A stretch of DNA of 64,000 bases, from positions 1 through 64,000 of the forward strand of contig OZ037871.1 in assembly GCA_964035575.1 (NCBI GenBank). Reading direction: 5' to 3'. The first letter of the stretch is position 1. Each line of letters begins with the position of its first letter. The position numbers were made by a program, and so were the translations under genes. The notes beneath the pieces were generated by a model. The model saw nothing but the letters and a program-made list of their open reading frames with translations, made no database searches and was not told where the DNA came from. Of the stretch, positions 39,167-50,064 are shown piece after piece. The stretch is from Rhynchopus sp. YZ270_cl-10 (lineage: Eukaryota > Euglenozoa > Diplonemea > Diplonemida > Diplonemidae).

Positions 39167-40518
39167 CGTGTTTTTGTGTGGTGTTGAGGTGTGTGTGTTG
39201 TTGTATCTGTGGTGGTGGTGCAAGGGAATGAAAAGGGGGAGGGGAAGGAGGATGTGTCAAGAAAGGACTCAGTTGGGTGTTGCATATTTTGTTGTGAACG
39301 ATGCCACGTTAAAGGAAAACACAGAACAAAGTGCTTCAGTGCATGCTGGAATGCCTGCACCGGACGTTCGCATTTATTGTTTTTATATAGTGTGTCAAGT
39401 GGACACCTGGAGAAATTCATTCGACACGTTTTCAATGTGGGTAGTCCCGAAACCCCGCACCACACAGATTCATCTGTCTTGGTGGGTTTTGAGACACCCA
39501 AGCAGCTCAATTTTTTTGATGCTCCTAACCCCAGACTACATATCGCAGCAATCGGCAAAGGTCGTCTGCTGGACCACCTCATGTCGGAGGTCTGTCGGTG
39601 CACTCAGGTAGGATGGCTTTGTCCAGGTCATGATAAATGATTCAGGATTGGTGTGTGGTGAGATCTCGTATGCTCAAATAGCTGGTACAAAGAGGTAGGG
39701 CGCCCCACTGGTCTTGACGACAGAGAAATGGCAATGCTGAATAATAAGATCAACAGAAAGAGAGAAGACCTCGAGAAGGAGAGGACCTGATACTGTGCAA
39801 GTGAAAGTATGGGCCTAAAACCCTACCTGCCACGCAAGACAATTATTATATCAGAAGATCATTGATGCACTTTCGATGGGAAAATCATCAAAAGCACGAA
39901 AAATAGATGAATCTGAGGTGGGGGTCTCGGACGCCACTTGGCAAACTTAACGTAGAACACAGGACTCTCGCAGAGCAACCTACTGGAGAGGACCTCAACC
40001 ATGCAGTCCTGTATCCATTTCGTGGTTTGGAGAATAACTCTTACAACAATGCTGTATCAAACAAATGAAAAATGGCGCAGTGACGCAACTGAAAGACTCA
40101 ATGTCGTCCTAAAGGGATAGATAACAGAACGACGCATTCTCAACACTACTCATACCACTTCTCTTTAGCCCGGTCACAACTCAGCCAAACACATCCAAAC
40201 AAACGCGCAACACCGCCAAACTCGGGTAAGAAGCAGGTCTACACATCAGGAAACACGCCTCAAACTAGTATCATTTAGAGTTGCTGAATAAACACAAATC
40301 TCACAAACCAAATAATCCATGTCACGGATATCCACAAACTTCGACCGAACATAAAAAGAAGAACAAAGATTGTGAAAAAGGTGAACATGCCACCACACAT
40401 ATCAACGTTGGAAAAGCAAATAACATAATCGGGTACAGACGGACTTTATCAATAGTTGTTACATTCACTCATCACTGCTCAAAAGATAAACAAATATAAC
40501 GAGCTTCACGACCACCTC
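39167..40518. repeat. Spacer, copy 1 to copy 2; homologous to the copy 3-4 spacer
   Basis: No gene seen. The first ~260 bp (39190-39450) are nearly identical to 43125-43370 and 47300-47545, and include motif P. Blocks at 39660-39730 and 40090-40410 match 47830-47885 and 48160-48505 respectively, including CAACTCAGCCAAACACATCC and ATCAACGTTGGAAAA. The last ~75 bp before copy 2 (TCACTCATCACTGCTC onward) match the bases before copy 4 (50005-50064). The spacer is therefore part of the duplicated block. Confidence 0.8.
39339..39360 (-). promoter_or_regulatory. Upstream motif P, copy 1
   Basis: Imperfect inverted repeat GTGCATGC-TGGAAT-GCCTGCAC, 173 nt upstream of the copy 1 start codon. It is within a ~260-bp upstream block shared with copies 2 and 3. 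Confidence 0.4.
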
Positions 40519-43098
40519 TCACAATACTCCGTTCTGCAGAAGCTGTTGAGGCTCCGTCTCATGCAAGGCTGACGCCACCACAAGGCTTGAAGCCTCGACA
40601 GCAGCTATCGGGTTCACATTCTCCTGCACGAGTGTGTCCATCAGGGTCTCCCCAAAGCTGTGTGTCGAGGCCACAACCACGTGCATGTCTGCGGAAAGTG
40701 GAAGCAAGCCAGAACGAGTCAGTGAGTCCAGCAGTCCAAACGCCTTTGCACGCCCTGCCGTCTGCTCTGCTTCTCCCAACACTGCCTGCTCACACGACCC
40801 CAGCAAGCCTGGCTGGAACGTGCGGTTCCAGCTGTCACCCACCTTCACAATTGTGGGACGCACACTGTCCACTCCCATTGCCTCCAGGCGCTGCTCCAGG
40901 ATGTCAGGAAACGTGCTGATGCTGAGTGAAGTATCTGCAGTTCCCTTTGCCACGTCGCCTGCAGTGTCCACCCAGTCATCTGTGTCGACTGTGTCGTCAA
41001 GAATTGCACTAAGATCAGAGTCACACCAGACCCCATTTCCTCCAAGTCCTTTGCCTTTGCCTCTGCATTTGCCTCTGCCTTTGCCTTTGCCTCTGCCCTT
41101 TTCACGCTGATCACTCCTCCTTGCCATCCTCCTCTCCTCCTCCTGCTCTTCCTCCTCACGCTTCCTCTTCAGCTGTCTGCGTTCGGCTTCAGCCAACTCC
41201 TCCTCCTTTGCCTTGAGGAGCATCTGCTTCACAACGTCAACATGATGCTTCACCTGCGCCACCCGATCCGCCTGTGTCTGCAACACCACCCCGTCAGGAC
41301 CGTCGGCCGCTGCATCCTCCTGCGACAGCAGGTCACTCCTGATGTTGTACACAAGAAACAGCTCCAGCAGGTCCTGCGTCAGCTGGATCTCCTTCGTCAG
41401 GCTTCCTGCAGGCAGCTGCAGCACACGCTCAAGATGCGGCTTCACCTGCACAACACACATCCCAAACAGCGTCGACTCCATCTGCATGCTGCGGTACGCC
41501 TCTGCGAACGCACGCTGCTCAGGTGACAGACTCTCCACAGCCTTCGCAAACTCCTTCTTGCTTGGGATTGTCTCCAGCAGCAGCGGGATCTCAAACACAT
41601 CACGGTTCTGCACAATCACCGCATGCTTCGGCAGGAACACATCATCCCCACCCACATTCCCAAGGAGCACAACAAAGGCACTGAACTGCTGTGCCTCTGC
41701 CCGCAGCTGCACGTGACGAGCAACATTCCCACTCGACCCGCCAAACTGGTGGTCCACAAACGCATGCAGGTTCACCTGCGCCTCCAACGTTGCCTCCGTT
41801 GTCGCATTCAGGTCAAAACGCATCACAGAAGCACCCAACGCACGTGAAAACGTCGGCACAGGCAGACACCCAAAGCGCTTGTCCTGAACCACCACACTTC
41901 CCTCGGGGTTCAGGTTGCCGTGCCGCACAGACACAGCCAACCCACGTGGTGCATACGCACGTTGCAGACGCCGACGCATGTGGAAGCTCATGTACTCAGC
42001 AAAGTCGTTCGCAGACACAGCCTTCCCCACAGCTGCCACAAGCTGGTCACGCAGCAGACTCTCCACATACACAACACTGTCTGCGTACGAACGGCACACA
42101 CGCGACATCTGCTGCACCACAAGCGAAACACCTGCCTCCTTCCCAGATCCCAGTGAGCCAGCGTGCTCCACTTTGTTCAGCTTCTTCACCCGGCCACACA
42201 GCGCACGTTCCTGCTCCTGCACAAGCAGTTCCAACTCGCCCCTCTGCAGAAGCGCTCCCGCACTGTCGCCAGCACTGCCTCCGTCGTCGTCAGCAACGTC
42301 CACCATCAGCGGCACCGTCGGCACAACAATGTCGTCTGCATTCGTGTCAAAGCTCCCGTGCGCTGCAGCCCCTTGCACACCGAGCACCTCCTCCATCTCA
42401 TCACGCACTGCTGCACCAAACCGTGCAAGGCCAGCAAAGAACGTCTTCGCATCTGCCACGTCCTTGTTCCTGCACGCCGTTCTGCACGTCTCCACCTCAC
42501 GGTTGATGTGGAAGCGCACGTCCATCTTCGCAGCCACACCTGCAGTCACCACCCCACCCGCCAGCTGTCGGAGCAGCCACGTCAGGTCCACTGCCCCCAC
42601 CTCCCGCCGCTCCGTTGTGTCAAAGGGTGCCTTCTTCGTCCGCGTCAGCACCTCTGCAGACCGCCGCCGCACCACTGCCGCAAAGGCCTCCTTCTCCCCG
42701 CCACCACGCTGCACCGCAAATTCGTACTCGTACTTCACATCCCAAAAGTACTCGCGGATCGTCCGCTTGTCCTCCGTCCGCTTCTGCTCCCGCACAAACG
42801 TGCAAGTCGTCTGGCTCAGCGCCACCAGCGTCGCAGTTGTGTCCACCTCCACAGTCTTCCCCAACAGCTCCTGCAGTCCCGCCTCCCCAAGGCGCCCCTC
42901 CAGCAGCAGGTCCAGACAGCGCAGCACAGCAAGCCCACCCGCACCCGTCAGCCCCTCCACCAGCACGTACTTGTCATCAAACGTGTGTGGCACGTCCCCA
43001 GCAAGCACAGGGTGTCTGTGTGCCTGCAGCACACGGCGTGCATGGCCAATCCCCTCGCTCAGGCCCTTCTTCAGCTCACTGTGTCTCAGGGACAGCAT
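40519..43098 (-). CDS. Cassette-family paralogue copy 2, Lys-Gly-Arg cassette
   Basis: 859 residues from MLSLRHSEL. The N-arm is nearly identical to copy 1 (both have GDSAGALL and VVQQMSRV). The cassette is about 47 residues (DNA ~40994-41133): RRMARRSDQREKGRGKGKGR, then a further GKG-rich run and GVWCDSDLSAILDD. The basic Gly-Lys run resembles the tail of the histone-like protein at 33.3-33.9 kb. The C-arm (TDDWVDTAGDV to LLQNGVL) matches copies 3 and 4 more closely than copy 1 (DILEQ, GDSWNRTF, LTRSGLL). The stop is a TGA. Function unknown; the cassette start looks like a nuclear localisation signal. Confidence 0.82.
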   Translation of the reverse strand: MLSLRHSELKKGLSEGIGHARRVLQAHRHPVLAGDVPHTFDDKYVLVEGLTGAGGLAVLRCLDLLLEGRLGEAGLQELLGKTVEVDTTATLVALSQTTCTFVREQKRTEDKRTIREYFWDVKYEYEFAVQRGGGEKEAFAAVVRRRSAEVLTRTKKAPFDTTERREVGAVDLTWLLRQLAGGVVTAGVAAKMDVRFHINREVETCRTACRNKDVADAKTFFAGLARFGAAVRDEMEEVLGVQGAAAHGSFDTNADDIVVPTVPLMVDVADDDGGSAGDSAGALLQRGELELLVQEQERALCGRVKKLNKVEHAGSLGSGKEAGVSLVVQQMSRVCRSYADSVVYVESLLRDQLVAAVGKAVSANDFAEYMSFHMRRRLQRAYAPRGLAVSVRHGNLNPEGSVVVQDKRFGCLPVPTFSRALGASVMRFDLNATTEATLEAQVNLHAFVDHQFGGSSGNVARHVQLRAEAQQFSAFVVLLGNVGGDDVFLPKHAVIVQNRDVFEIPLLLETIPSKKEFAKAVESLSPEQRAFAEAYRSMQMESTLFGMCVVQVKPHLERVLQLPAGSLTKEIQLTQDLLELFLVYNIRSDLLSQEDAAADGPDGVVLQTQADRVAQVKHHVDVVKQMLLKAKEEELAEAERRQLKRKREEEEQEEERRMARRSDQREKGRGKGKGRGKCRGKGKGLGGNGVWCDSDLSAILDDTVDTDDWVDTAGDVAKGTADTSLSISTFPDILEQRLEAMGVDSVRPTIVKVGDSWNRTFQPGLLGSCEQAVLGEAEQTAGRAKAFGLLDSLTRSGLLPLSADMHVVVASTHSFGETLMDTLVQENVNPIAAVEASSLVVASALHETEPQQLLQNGVL

Positions 43099-44670
43099 CG
43101 TGTTTTTGTGTGGTGTTGAGGTGTGTGTGTGTTGTTGTATCTGTGGTGGTGGTGCAAGGGAATGAGAAGGGGGAGGGGAAGGAGGATGTGTCAAGAAAGG
43201 ACTCAGTTGGGTGTTGCATATTTTGTTGTGAACGATGCCACGTTAAAGGAAAACACAGAACAAAGTGCTTCAGTGCATGCTGGAATGCCTGCACCGGACG
43301 TTCACACAAATCGTTTTAAAATGTGGACACTGTGTCAAGTGGACACCTGGAGAAATTTATTGGACACCTTTCATGTAGCAAACCGTAGGAACAGACTCTT
43401 CTCACAGCGTGGTCTGTGTACGTAACACACGCAACGTATGAATCCTAACCAAAGAGGAACAACGCGTTTGCAAAAATCTGAAATTTCGTCAAAAAAAAAA
43501 AAAATTCTGGTGAATAAGAAATTGAAGAAAACGTCATCCCAAAGGGATAGATAACAGAACGACACATTTTCAAAACAAATTCGTACTAGGCTACATGCCA
43601 CGGAACCATTTCCGTTTAGAAAGAGAACTTTGGAGGTGCGGTGGTGTGCTGAAGAAACACACAAAGCACGTAAACCGAACAAGCGATGTGCCTCACATGC
43701 ACACATCTTTCAACAAAGATAAAAATAAGCAACAAACATTAGAAGGTATAAAGGGTGACTAAACCTCCACACAGATCAACGTTGGAAAAGAAACGCAGGA
43801 AACTGAAATGCATCACACCACAGTGCCCTATATGCATTGCTTGCATAAAACAAACTTGACTTGAAATATACTGTACAGTAGCGTGCAAAGTGACCCCAAC
43901 CATTCAGTCTCCTCCATTTCATAGATTACACAGTATTATGCATACACTATTGCGTACACTATCTATTCTACTGAATACAAGGTAAAACAAGGGTGCACTG
44001 CATGCCGCTCAATGCACGCAAACTTTTTTTTTAAAACGTTGTGTAGATTGTTTGCTTCTGATACCTCCTACTAAACAGAGAAAAAAAACAGTTATTAATG
44101 CAGGCAACTCCGTCTAACCCACGTACGATTCCCGCCAGGAATGACAGTACAAGAGATCCTGCAGCAAACAACCGATAATGTAAAAGGAAACCTGAGTAGA
44201 CTTACCCAGCAGCACAGGGGGAGCCAGCAGTACCCAGTATTATTCAAACACCCAGCCAGGGTGAATTTGCATAAAAGAGGGCAGAGGTGTGTAACACCCT
44301 GATGACAACCCAACAGAAAGACAAAGGCTATGCACTGGAAATAAAGGAGAGGCAGGGTTGCTGAAAAAACAAAAAGACCCTGAAGGCACAAAAACGCCCC
44401 GCATACCCCTCGCCTCCTGTTTTGTAATCTATCAGGTAAAGACATCGATCCGAGCTGTCAACACCTTCACAGAGTTTCAGGAGGGACTGGCAATTTAAGG
44501 TCCAGCCCAGTACCTGCAAAAAAAGATGGTCGGGTTAAAGTAAAACATTGTTACGAATAACTGGAATTCCGGAGAGCTCTATTACCCAGTAAGTATCAGG
44601 TGCAAATAATAGACATACCCTAACTATAATGACAGGTGCCTGACACGATAACGAAAACACCAACAACATT
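43099..44670. other. Spacer, copy 2 to copy 3
   Basis: Positions 43125-43370 are the shared upstream block with motif P (43273-43294). Weaker matches to the other spacers follow: AAGGGATAGATAACAGAACG at about 43541 and ATCAACGTTGGAAAA at about 43776. Motif Q lies at 43684-43710. From about 43800 to 44670 the sequence is unrelated to the other spacers. It has no recognisable gene, although several short reverse frames (44095-44519) are open. Confidence 0.6.
43273..43294 (-). promoter_or_regulatory. Upstream motif P, copy 2
   Basis: Same 22-bp word as upstream of copy 1, here 175 nt before the start codon. Confidence 0.4.
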
Positions 44671-47271
44671 TCAGTTCTGCAGAAGCTGTTGAGGCTCCGT
44701 CTCATGCAAGGCTGACGCCACCACAAGGCTTGAAGCCTCGACAGCAGCTATCGGGTTCACATTCTCCTGCACGAGTGTGTCCATCAGGGTCTCCCCAAAG
44801 CTGTGTGTCGAGGCCACAACCACGTGCATGTCTGCGGAAAGTGGAAGCAAGCCAGAACGAGTCAGTGAGTCCAGCAGTCCAAACGCCTTTGCACGCCCTG
44901 CCGTCTGCTCTGCTTCTCCCAACACTGCCTGCTCACACGACCCCAGCAAGCCTGGCTGGAACGTGCGGTTCCAGCTGTCACCCACCTTCACAATTGTGGG
45001 ACGCACACTGTCCACTCCCATTGCCTCCAGGCGCTGCTCCAGGATGTCAGGAAACGTGCTGATGCTGAGTGAAGTATCTGCAGTTCCCTTTGCCACGTCG
45101 CCTGCAGTGTCCACCCAGTCATCTGTGTCGACAGTTTCCTCAGGGTCCGCACAAAAATCGTTGCTAACTGTGACGTCTTCCGCACGGCTACAATGCCACA
45201 TTTTCGACGAAAAATATTCCTTTCCGGCCCTCTTTGCTTTTGTCTTGCATTTCTTCGACTTCTTACAGCTACTACTCTTTGCGAATGCATAATCCTCCTC
45301 GTCCTCCTCCAGCTCTTCCTCCTCACGCTTCCTCTTCAGCTGTCTGCGTTCGGCTTCAGCCAACTCCTCCTCCTTTGCCTTGAGGAGCATCTGCTTCACA
45401 ACGTCAACATGATGCTTCACCTGCGCCACCCGATCCGCCTGTGTCTGCAACACCACCCCGTCAGGACCGTCGGCCGCTGCATCCTCCTGCGACAGCAGGT
45501 CACTCCTGATGTTGTACACAAGAAACAGCTCCAGCAGGTCCTGCGTCAGCTGGATCTCCTTCGTCAGGCTTCCTGCAGGCAGCTGCAGCACACGCTCAAG
45601 ATGCGGCTTCACCTGCACAACACACATCCCAAACAGCGTCGACTCCATCTGCATGCTGCGGTACGCCTCTGCGAACGCACGCTGCTCAGGTGACAGACTC
45701 TCCACAGCCTTCGCAAACTCCTTCTTGCTTGGGATTGTCTCCAGCAGCAGCGGGATCTCAAACACATCACGGTTCTGCACAATCACCGCATGCTTCGGCA
45801 GGAACACATCATCCCCACCCACATTCCCAAGGAGCACAACAAAGGCACTGAACTGCTGTGCCTCTGCCCGCAGCTGCACGTGACGAGCAACATTCCCACT
45901 CGACCCGCCAAACTGGTGGTCCACAAACGCATGCAGGTTCACCTGCGCCTCCAACGTTGCCTCCGTTGTCGCATTCAGGTCAAAACGCATCACAGAAGCA
46001 CCCAACGCACGTGAAAACGTCGGCACAGGCAGACACCCAAAGCGCTTGTCCTGAACCACCACACTTCCCTCGGGGTTCAGGTTGCCGTGCCGCACAGACA
46101 CAGCCAACCCACGTGGTGCATACGCACGTTGCAGACGCCGACGCATGTGGAAGCTCATGTACTCAGCAAAGTCGTTCGCAGACACAGCCTTCCCCACAGC
46201 TGCCACAAGCTGGTCACGCAGCAGACTCTCCACATACACAACACTGTCTGCGTACGAACGGCACACACGCGATATCTGCTGCATCACAAGCGAAACACCT
46301 GCCTCCTTCCCAGATCCCAGTGAGCCAGCGTGCTCCACTTTGCCCAGCTTCTCCACCCGGCCACGCAGCGCACGTTCCTGCTCCTGCACAAGCAGTTCCA
46401 ACTCGCCCCTCTGCAGAAGCGCTCCCGCACTGTCAGTGTCGCCAGCACTGCCTCCGTCGTCGTCAGCAACGTCCACCATCAGCGGCACCGTCGGCACAAC
46501 AATGTCGTCTGCATTCGTGTCAAAGCTCCCGTGCGCTGCAGCCCCTTGCACACCGAGCACATCCTCCATCTCATCACGCACTGCTGCACCAAACCGTGCA
46601 AGGCCAGCAAAAAACGTCTTCGCATCTGCCACGTCCTTGTTCCTGCACGCCGTTCTGCACGTCTCCACCTCACGGTTGATGTGGAAGCGCACGTCCATCT
46701 TCGCAGCCACTCCTGCAGTCACCACCCCACCCGCCAGCTGTCGGAGCAGCCACGTCAGGTCCACTGCCCCCACCTCCCGCCGCTCCGTTGTGTCAAAGGG
46801 TGCCTTCTTCGTCCGCGTCAGCACCTCTGCAGACCGCCGCCGCACCACTGCCGCAAAGGCCTCCTTCTCCCCGCCACCACGCTGCACCGCAAATTCGTAC
46901 TCGTACTTCACATCCCAAAAGTACTCGCGGATCGTCCGCTTGTCCTCCGTCCGCTTCTGCTCCCGCACAAACGTGCAAGTCGTCTGGCTCAGCGCCACCA
47001 GCGTCGCAGTTGTGTCCACCTCCACAGTCTTCCCCAACAGCTCCTGCAGTCCCGCCTCCCCAAGGCGCCCCTCCAGCAGCAGGTCCAGACAGCGCAGCAC
47101 AGCAAGCCCACCCGCACCCGTCAGTCCCTCCACCAGCACGTACTTGTCATCAAACGTGTGTGGCACGTCCCCAGCAAGCACAGGGTGTCTGTGTGCCTGC
47201 AGCACACGGCGTGCATGGCCAATCCCCTCGCTCAGGCCCTTCTTCAACTCACTGTGTCTCAGGGACAGCAT
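44671..47271 (-). CDS. Cassette-family paralogue copy 3, Lys/Cys-rich cassette
   Basis: 866 residues. The N-arm shares GDTDSAGALL, RVEKLGKVEH and VMQQISRV with copy 4 only, while most of the arm is indistinguishable from copies 1 and 2, the pattern expected of gene conversion between neighbours. The cassette is about 59 residues (DNA ~45135-45312): DYAFAKSSSCKKSKKCKTKA, KRAGKEYFSSK, MWHCSRAEDVTVSNDFCADP. It is basic, with five Cys, and unlike the other cassettes. The C-arm ends LLQN. The homologous DNA stops exactly at the stop codon, and the 3' flank is unrelated to copies 1, 2 and 4. Confidence 0.82.
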   Translation of the reverse strand: MLSLRHSELKKGLSEGIGHARRVLQAHRHPVLAGDVPHTFDDKYVLVEGLTGAGGLAVLRCLDLLLEGRLGEAGLQELLGKTVEVDTTATLVALSQTTCTFVREQKRTEDKRTIREYFWDVKYEYEFAVQRGGGEKEAFAAVVRRRSAEVLTRTKKAPFDTTERREVGAVDLTWLLRQLAGGVVTAGVAAKMDVRFHINREVETCRTACRNKDVADAKTFFAGLARFGAAVRDEMEDVLGVQGAAAHGSFDTNADDIVVPTVPLMVDVADDDGGSAGDTDSAGALLQRGELELLVQEQERALRGRVEKLGKVEHAGSLGSGKEAGVSLVMQQISRVCRSYADSVVYVESLLRDQLVAAVGKAVSANDFAEYMSFHMRRRLQRAYAPRGLAVSVRHGNLNPEGSVVVQDKRFGCLPVPTFSRALGASVMRFDLNATTEATLEAQVNLHAFVDHQFGGSSGNVARHVQLRAEAQQFSAFVVLLGNVGGDDVFLPKHAVIVQNRDVFEIPLLLETIPSKKEFAKAVESLSPEQRAFAEAYRSMQMESTLFGMCVVQVKPHLERVLQLPAGSLTKEIQLTQDLLELFLVYNIRSDLLSQEDAAADGPDGVVLQTQADRVAQVKHHVDVVKQMLLKAKEEELAEAERRQLKRKREEEELEEDEEDYAFAKSSSCKKSKKCKTKAKRAGKEYFSSKMWHCSRAEDVTVSNDFCADPEETVDTDDWVDTAGDVAKGTADTSLSISTFPDILEQRLEAMGVDSVRPTIVKVGDSWNRTFQPGLLGSCEQAVLGEAEQTAGRAKAFGLLDSLTRSGLLPLSADMHVVVASTHSFGETLMDTLVQENVNPIAAVEASSLVVASALHETEPQQLLQN

Positions 47272-50064
47272 CGTGTTTTTGTGTGGTGTTCAGGTGTGTG
47301 TGTGTTGTTGTATCTGTGGTGGTGGTGCAAGGGAATGAGAAGGGGGAGGGGAAGGAGGATGTGTCAAGAAAGGACTCAGTTGGGTGTTGCATATTTTGTT
47401 GTGAACGATGCCACGTTAAAGGAAAACACAGAACAAAGTGCTTCAGTGCATGCTCGAATGCCTGCACCGGACGTTCGCATTTATTGTTTTTATATAGTGT
47501 GTCAAGTGGACACCTGGAGAAATTCATTCAACACGTTTTCAATGTGCGTCATCTATTTCAATGTGGGTCGTCCGGGAACCCCGCACCACACAGATTCATC
47601 TGTCTTGGTGGGTTTTGAGAGGTTTTTAGGCTCAAAACCCCCAAGCAGCTCAATTTTTTTGATGCTACTAAGCCCAGACGACATAGCGCAGCAATCGGCA
47701 AAGGTCGTCTGCTGGACCACCTCATGACAGAGGCATGTCGGTTGCGTCAAACAGCGATCCTGAGACATAGTGCGGTGTGGTCCATTCCCTTAGGTAGGAT
47801 GACTTTGGCCAGGCCAGGATTGGTGTGTGGTGAGATCTCGTATGCTCAATTGTCCGGTCCAAAGAGGTAGGGCGACCCGCTGGTCTTGAGACAAGAGAAA
47901 CAACAGGTTTGCAAAATCTTAAACCTTGTCAAGAGTTCTGGTTCTTGCGAATTAGAAATTCAAGAAATTACTTTCATACACTTTCAAATCAAAAAAGAGA
48001 AAGTATCAAGACGTTTAGTTGAAATACAACAGCCCAATCGTCACAGTGTAGCTTCGCACAAGACCGGGAGGAACTCAACCATGCAGTCCTGTATCCATTT
48101 CGTGGTTTGGAGAAAAGCTGTTTAAACGATGCTGTATCAAACAAATGAAATATGGCGCAGGAACGCAACTCAAAGACTCAATGTCGTCCTAAAGGGATAG
48201 ATAACAGAACGACGCATTCTCAACACTACTCATACCACTTCTCTTTAGCCCGGTCACAACTCAGCCAAACACATCCAAACAAACGCGCAACACCGCCAAA
48301 CACGGGTCAGAAGCAGGCGTCCGTATCAGGAAACACGCCTCAAACTAGTATCATTTAGACCTGCTGAATAAACACAAACGTCACACAAACCAAATAATCC
48401 ATTTCACTAGACCCACAAACATCGACCGAACATAAAGAGAAGCAACAAAAATATAGGGGATGAAAAAAGGTGTGGATGTCACCACACAGAACAACGTTGG
48501 AAAATGAAATACCCCCCCTTCTTTACTTATTCGTTGTTTGTTGTTTGTTGATCGGATCCATCCTCGTCCGTACTTCAGGAAAAGCACACAACACTTTTGG
48601 TGGTTTTGAAATGCCCTTTTTGATAACCGTCCGCCCTTTTCTTTTCTATTTTTTTTTTTTTATAAGACATGCGTGCATTTCTAGTGAAATTTTTCAGTAT
48701 CCACGAGTCGTTTTTTCCCTCCCGTGCTCCCCATCTCTCGCACATACATTACATCTTCATCAGGAAAATTGTCAACTTTTCGTTCATTATTGTGAACAGC
48801 GTTTGGTGTTTGTCAAAATAAAAAATGTGTGACTGAGTGTGGGGATGCGTTCAAGAATTAAACTCTTCCCCCCAAACCCCCTTTCATCTCTAGTTTTCTT
48901 TATCCAAACGTCGAGTGGACGCGTAATAATTTTTTTTTTTTTTTTTTTTCAAACCCCAAAACAGGGCACTAGCTTGGTTTTGGGAAAAATTCCAGAAGTG
49001 GGTCGCTTTCCGTGAAAGTGGGTCAGCGAGTTTTTTACTACAGAAGATGGTTTAGCGACGTTCTACGAGCTATTTTCTCCAATCCCAGCCTGTGGTGGGG
49101 GATATTCGCAAAAATGGCCAAAATTCGGTCAGTGCTGCAGTAATCCTCCGAAATGTGGCGTTTGCCCACCTCACTTTGCGGTCTCTCGGAAAAACTACCA
49201 CTGGTATCTGTATGAGTTTCAGAACTTTCTTCCTCGAGGCAGACTTGAAGAAACTGAACCCTTGGTTCATTCACCGCCTCAGCGCCGTGTAGTCACGGGT
49301 GTTTCGGACCCGGACCCCCCTGGTTATTTTGCACTAACGTTGCGTACTTGGTATTTTGGATTTCTGGGGTACCAATAATATGGCGCCGCAGGCGAAAAAA
49401 AAATAGGGTACGGTGTAAAAATCTAGTTTTTTACACCACAGAGTCACTCAGCTAACCCTTTTTTGCGGAGTAAAAAAGGAAAAATGGCGCCGCAGGCAAA
49501 AAAAAAATAAGGTACAGCCTCCCTAGACCCTTCCCACGTGCAAAATCCTACAGAATTCTCAGATTTTTGGTGGGATGATGGTTTTTGGTCGGGGGGGAAA
49601 GCCATTTTCCGTGGGATGATGGATGATGGTTAGCGTCAGGCCTGAACCAGGGCCCGGGGGGAGGTCCCTATTGTCGAGCTCCCAAAAAAGTTTTTCTAAA
49701 AGCCAAAATCCAATTTTTTTTTTTTTTTTTTTTCCAGCTGACCCACTTTTTTTTTTTCTAGTACAGGAAGTGGGTCAGCTGACCCACTGACCCGGCCAAG
49801 CTAGTCCCCTGCCCCAAAAGTCCCGAAAACCCCGAAAAACCCGCGTCCTGAAGTACGGTGGAGAGGTGGAGCACAAGGGGGGAAGGGGAAAACGGTAAAA
49901 CTCATGGCAATCGACGAGCGCGCCTTTCATTTCCAGACGTACTGCATACTCGTACAAAAGAAAATAACAAAATAAACGGAATTTATGAAGAGTTCAGACA
50001 TTCACTCATCACTGCTCAAAAGAATAAACAAATAAACCACATTAACGACCACCTCTCACAATAC
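47272..50064. repeat. Spacer, copy 3 to copy 4, with a ~1.5 kb insertion
   Basis: Positions 47300-48505 match the copy 1-2 spacer in order, including motif P (47446-47467). Homology resumes at about 50000 and continues into copy 4. Between them, about 48508-49990 has no counterpart and looks inserted. It carries pure T tracts (48931-48949, 49718-49733), an 18-bp perfect palindrome GTGGGTCAGCTGACCCAC (49770-49787), related GTGGGTC words near 49000-49025, and two GCA-loop hairpins (49384-49394, 49489-49497). No protein domain was recognised. Confidence 0.7.
47446..47467 (-). promoter_or_regulatory. Upstream motif P, copy 3
   Basis: Same word as upstream of copies 1 and 2, with one change in the centre (TCGAAT for TGGAAT), 175 nt before the start codon. 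Confidence 0.4.

Noticed and set aside
37691-47727. Long plus-strand frames antisense to the four cassette-family genes (up to 554 residues)
   Set aside because: They are shadows of GC-rich coding sequence on the other strand. They repeat in each copy for that reason, and have no domains.
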